The notes beneath the pieces were generated by a model. The model did not search any database, was not told the origin of the DNA, and worked only from the letters and a program-made list of their open reading frames with translations. Positions 4,867 through 6,817 of a stretch of DNA of 6,817 bases are shown in pieces (positions within the stretch are counted from its first letter, which is position 1; each line of letters opens with the position of its first letter). A program made the position numbers and the translations under genes. Origin of the DNA: Actinomycetes bacterium. GTDB lineage: Bacteria > Actinomycetota > Actinomycetes > Actinomycetales > Actinomycetaceae. The stretch covers positions 1 through 6,817 of the forward strand of contig JAFAAX010000016.1 of the NCBI GenBank assembly GCA_023426345.1, given 5' to 3'.

Positions 4867-5781
4867 GTGACGCCCCTTCCGACGCAACACGCGCCCGGTC
4901 GGCGGCCGCCGGTGCCCTACGACTTCCGGCAGCCGATGACCCTCCCGCGGGAGTACTCGCGCGTCCTCGAGATGGCGTTCGAGACGTTCTCCCGGCATTG
5001 GAGCACGCAGATGATGGCCCATCTGCGCACGGCTGCCCAGGTGCGTTTCGAGTCGCTCGAGATGCGCTCCTACGACGAGTACGTGTCCTCGCTGGAGCCC
5101 GTCACCACGCTGCTGGTGTGCGGCATCGAGGGCGGGCGGCGCACCGCGCTCATCGAGTTCCCCCTGTCGTCGGCGCTGATGTGGATCGACCGGCTGCTCG
5201 GCGGACGCGGCGCCCCGGGCGCCGTCGAGGATCGCGACCTCACCGAGATCGAGGTCCAGCTGATCCGGCTCCTCATGGACCGCGCGCTCAAGGACCTCAA
5301 CTACTCCTTCTCGACCCTGCTGCACCTGGACGCGGAGATCAAGTCCATCCAGTACTCGCCGCAGATGGTGCAGGCGGCCGCCGCGTCGACGCCCGTCCTG
5401 GTCGCGCGCTTCACCATGGACGTCGACGGCGACGAGTGCGCGGCCTCCCTGATGCTGCCCGCCGAGGACGTCATCGCGGCACTGCGCGACAGCCAGGCCT
5501 CCGAGGCCCCCGAGGAGGACGAGGAGCTCCGGGAGCAGCGCGAGGCCCTGGACCGCTCCATCCAGGAGGTCCCCGTCGAGCTGGCCGTCCGGTTCCGCCC
5601 TCAGCAGTTGAGCGCCCGGGCCGTCGCCACCCTGGCCGTCGGGGACGTCCTCGGGCTCCAGCAGTCCTCCGCCGAGCCCCTGGAGGTCGTCATCGACGAC
5701 TTGGTGGTCGCCCACGCGGCCCCCGGATCGGAAGGCCCCCGCCTGGCCGCCCTCATCGTCACCGTCAAGGAGAACTCATGA
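4867..5781 (+). CDS. fliM: Flagellar motor switch protein FliM
   Basis: FliM is the middle C-ring protein, linking FliG to FliN and setting rotation direction. The 304 residues show Pro-Tyr-Asp-Phe-Arg-Gln-Pro (17-23), the usual entry to the CheC-like middle domain (about 28-208), with Ser-Tyr-Asp-Glu-Tyr-Val-Ser-Ser-Leu (68-76), Ile-Asp-Arg-Leu-Leu-Gly-Gly-Arg-Gly (107-115; the GGxG motif that binds FliG) and Leu-Thr-Glu-Ile-Glu (125-129). An acidic linker (211-228) leads to a SpoA/FliN-like domain (232-302). The GTG at 4867 is the first start codon in this frame after the fliL stop, and the motif at 17 requires a start upstream of the next ATG (4936). No Shine-Dalgarno sequence is properly spaced before it; GAGAAG abuts the start codon, fitting a leaderless transcript. 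The N-terminal Glu-Ile-Asp-Ala-Leu CheY-docking peptide of typical FliM is absent. The stop overlaps fliN by four bases. Confidence 0.91.
   Translation: MTPLPTQHAPGRRPPVPYDFRQPMTLPREYSRVLEMAFETFSRHWSTQMMAHLRTAAQVRFESLEMRSYDEYVSSLEPVTTLLVCGIEGGRRTALIEFPLSSALMWIDRLLGGRGAPGAVEDRDLTEIEVQLIRLLMDRALKDLNYSFSTLLHLDAEIKSIQYSPQMVQAAAASTPVLVARFTMDVDGDECAASLMLPAEDVIAALRDSQASEAPEEDEELREQREALDRSIQEVPVELAVRFRPQQLSARAVATLAVGDVLGLQQSSAEPLEVVIDDLVVAHAAPGSEGPRLAALIVTVKENS
5767..5772 (+). promoter_or_regulatory. Ribosome binding site that fixes the fliN start
   Basis: AAGGAG lies in the last codons of fliM, five bases before the ATG at 5778. It identifies this ATG as the start although the same frame is open upstream to 4998 within fliM. 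Confidence 0.75.
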
Positions 5782-6452
5782 CGACCCCGACCGATGCCGC
5801 CGCCTCGCGGCTGGCCACCCTGCTCCCCTCCGAAGCGCCGCTCGCGGTCCGCCCCGCGGGCGTCGCCGACCTCCCGGTCCCGGCGGCGCGCGCCTACCGG
5901 TCCAGCTTCGTCGGCGCCGAGGGCACCGACATCGTCCTCGCCATCGGGCCGGAGGTGCTCGAGGCCCTGGGAGGGCTCTCGCGCGAGAGCGTCGGCGATG
6001 CCCTGGCCTCCCTGCTCGAGGAGTCCATCGGCGGCGGCGAGCCCGGCGTCCTGGGGCCCGTCGAGGAGATGCCCCTGGACCAGATCGTCACCGCGGACGC
6101 CGTGGGCCACGTGCTCGAGGCCGGGGGATCGCCGCGCGCCTGGCTGTGGCAGCGCCGCCACCATCAGAGCGCCGCGTCCTCCTCCGCGCCCCTGCCCGTG
6201 GGCTCCATGAAGGTCCTCTACGACGTGGAGCTGGCCCTCACCGTGGAGATCGGGCGGACGCGCCTCCTCATGCGCGACGTCCTCAACCTGGTGCCCGGCG
6301 CCGTCCTGGAGCTCGACCGCAGCGCCGGCAGCCCGGCCGACATCCTCGTCAACGGCCGCGTCGTGGCGCGCGGCGAGGTGGTCGTGGTCGACGAGGACTA
6401 CGCGGTGCGCGTCACGGAGATCCTCTCCCCCGAGGGGGACGACGCTCCGTGA
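5778..6452 (+). CDS. fliN: Flagellar motor switch protein FliN (long form)
   Basis: FliN forms the lower ring of the rotor switch and, in other species, docks the export ATPase regulator FliH. The C-terminal part (about 146-217) of this 224-residue protein is a clear SpoA/FliN domain: Leu-Tyr-Asp-Val-Glu-Leu-Ala-Leu-Thr-Val-Glu-Ile-Gly-Arg-Thr (147-161), Asp-Val-Leu-Asn-Leu-Val-Pro-Gly-Ala-Val (167-176) and Asp-Ile-Leu-Val-Asn-Gly-Arg-Val-Val-Ala-Arg-Gly-Glu-Val (188-201). Residues 1-120 are an extra N-terminal domain absent from the 137-residue E. coli FliN; it is reminiscent of the CheC-like half of FliY, but a CheC phosphatase motif with its Glu and Asn pair is not evident. Residues 126-142 form a Ser/Ala/His linker. 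The ATG start follows AAGGAG and overlaps fliM by four bases; the stop overlaps fliO by four. A FliY-type label would be a reasonable alternative. Confidence 0.91.
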   Translation: MTTPTDAAASRLATLLPSEAPLAVRPAGVADLPVPAARAYRSSFVGAEGTDIVLAIGPEVLEALGGLSRESVGDALASLLEESIGGGEPGVLGPVEEMPLDQIVTADAVGHVLEAGGSPRAWLWQRRHHQSAASSSAPLPVGSMKVLYDVELALTVEIGRTRLLMRDVLNLVPGAVLELDRSAGSPADILVNGRVVARGEVVVVDEDYAVRVTEILSPEGDDAP

Positions 6453-6817
6453 GGGAGGACCTGCTCCTGGGGTTGCGCGTCCTCGTCTCCCTGGTGGTCG
6501 TGGTCGCGATCCTGTGGTTCTCGGCCCGCCGGCTGGCGGGCTCGCGCGGCGGCGGCGCCCCCGACCTGCGGGTCGTGGGGCGGCTCTCGCTGTCGCGGCG
6601 GTCCTCGGTGGCCCTGGTCGAGGTGTCCGGGCGCCGCCTCCTCGTCGGCGTGGGCGACGCGGGCGTGACGCTGGTGTCCGACCTGGGGGCCGCGGAGGCG
6701 GCCCTCGAGGAGGGGCGCTCCGCCCCGGCCCCCACCTCCGCGCAGCTGGCCGCCTGGTTCGCCGCGGAGACCCCTCCAACCGCCGCCGCGGGGGCCGCCC
6801 GCGTCAATGCTCCCGCA
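6449..6817 (+). CDS. fliO: Flagellar biosynthesis protein FliO (3' end outside the window)
   Basis: FliO is a small membrane protein that helps assemble the FliP ring of the flagellar type III export gate. The visible 123 codons run open to the window edge. A membrane segment lies at about 6-25 (Leu/Val-rich, ending in Trp-Phe-Ser), followed by Arg-Arg-Leu and the typical FliO cytoplasmic block at 41-76: Arg-Val-Val-Gly-Arg-Leu-Ser-Leu, Val-Ala-Leu-Val-Glu-Val, and Gly-Arg-Arg-Leu-Leu-Val-Gly-Val. Residues 82-123 are an Ala/Pro-rich low-complexity region. The start is a GTG overlapping the fliN stop (GTGA), with a GAGGGGGA purine run nine bases upstream at 6432-6439. This protein family is short and weakly conserved; the call depends on the membrane-segment-plus-motif layout and on the place directly after fliN, where fliO-fliP-fliQ usually begins. 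Confidence 0.85.
   Translation, partial: MREDLLLGLRVLVSLVVVVAILWFSARRLAGSRGGGAPDLRVVGRLSLSRRSSVALVEVSGRRLLVGVGDAGVTLVSDLGAAEAALEEGRSAPAPTSAQLAAWFAAETPPTAAAGAARVNAPA

Noticed and set aside
2539..5715. Very long open frame on the minus strand (about 1058 codons)
   Set aside because: It lies antisense to five well-recognised genes. Its translation is Arg/Gly/His/Asp-rich low-complexity sequence with no family resemblance, typical of the complementary frame in high-GC coding DNA.
4998..5777. Upstream extension of the fliN frame through fliM
   Set aside because: It is the out-of-frame shadow of fliM, rich in Arg, Gly and Pro. The ATG at 5778 has AAGGAG and the ATGA overlap.

Overview
This window is a continuous piece of a bacterial flagellar gene cluster. 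It reads entirely on the + strand in the order fliK' - flgD - flgE - flbD - motA - motB - fliL - fliM - fliN - fliO'. fliK enters from the left already in progress, and fliO runs off the right edge. The DNA is very GC-rich, with G or C in most third codon positions. All nine visible stop codons are TGA, and GTG starts are used alongside ATG. There are no outer-membrane ring genes among these, and FlgD and FlbD are of the Gram-positive type. Together this points to a motile high-GC actinobacterium; genus cannot be fixed from this window.

Layout. Positions 1-2182 hold the hook-building genes: hook-length control FliK, hook cap FlgD and hook subunit FlgE. A 109-base gap (2183-2291) follows. Next comes a tightly packed stator block at 2292-4767: flbD, motA, motB and fliL, with a 1-base overlap, a 4-base overlap and a 3-base gap. 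A 99-base gap (4768-4866) follows. The last block, 4867 to the end, holds switch and export-gate genes: fliM, fliN and fliO, joined by 4-base ATGA and GTGA overlaps.

How they work together. FliK and FlgD act during hook assembly and FlgE forms the hook. MotA/MotB form the ion-driven stator, FliL associates with it, and the FlbD family includes Bacillus SwrD, which raises motor power. FliM and FliN form the rotor switch (C-ring). FliO assists assembly of the flagellar type III export gate.

The gene content is ordinary. The most interesting structure is in the two larger gaps. Both carry the same bipartite motif at identical spacing, CCTCA-N16-GCCGATG, which resembles a sigma-28 (FliA/WhiG/SigD-type) promoter. 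In the second gap it lies just downstream of a perfect 10-bp inverted repeat, and it predicts transcription starting at or next to the fliM GTG start codon, a leaderless mRNA. The stator block is thus bracketed by a candidate promoter and a candidate terminator. Two protein-level oddities also stand out: MotB has Gly-Tyr-Ala-Asn where the peptidoglycan-binding Gly-His-Thr-Asp motif is usual, and FliM has no canonical N-terminal CheY-docking peptide. No RNA genes, mobile elements, CRISPR arrays or sizeable gene-free stretches were seen.
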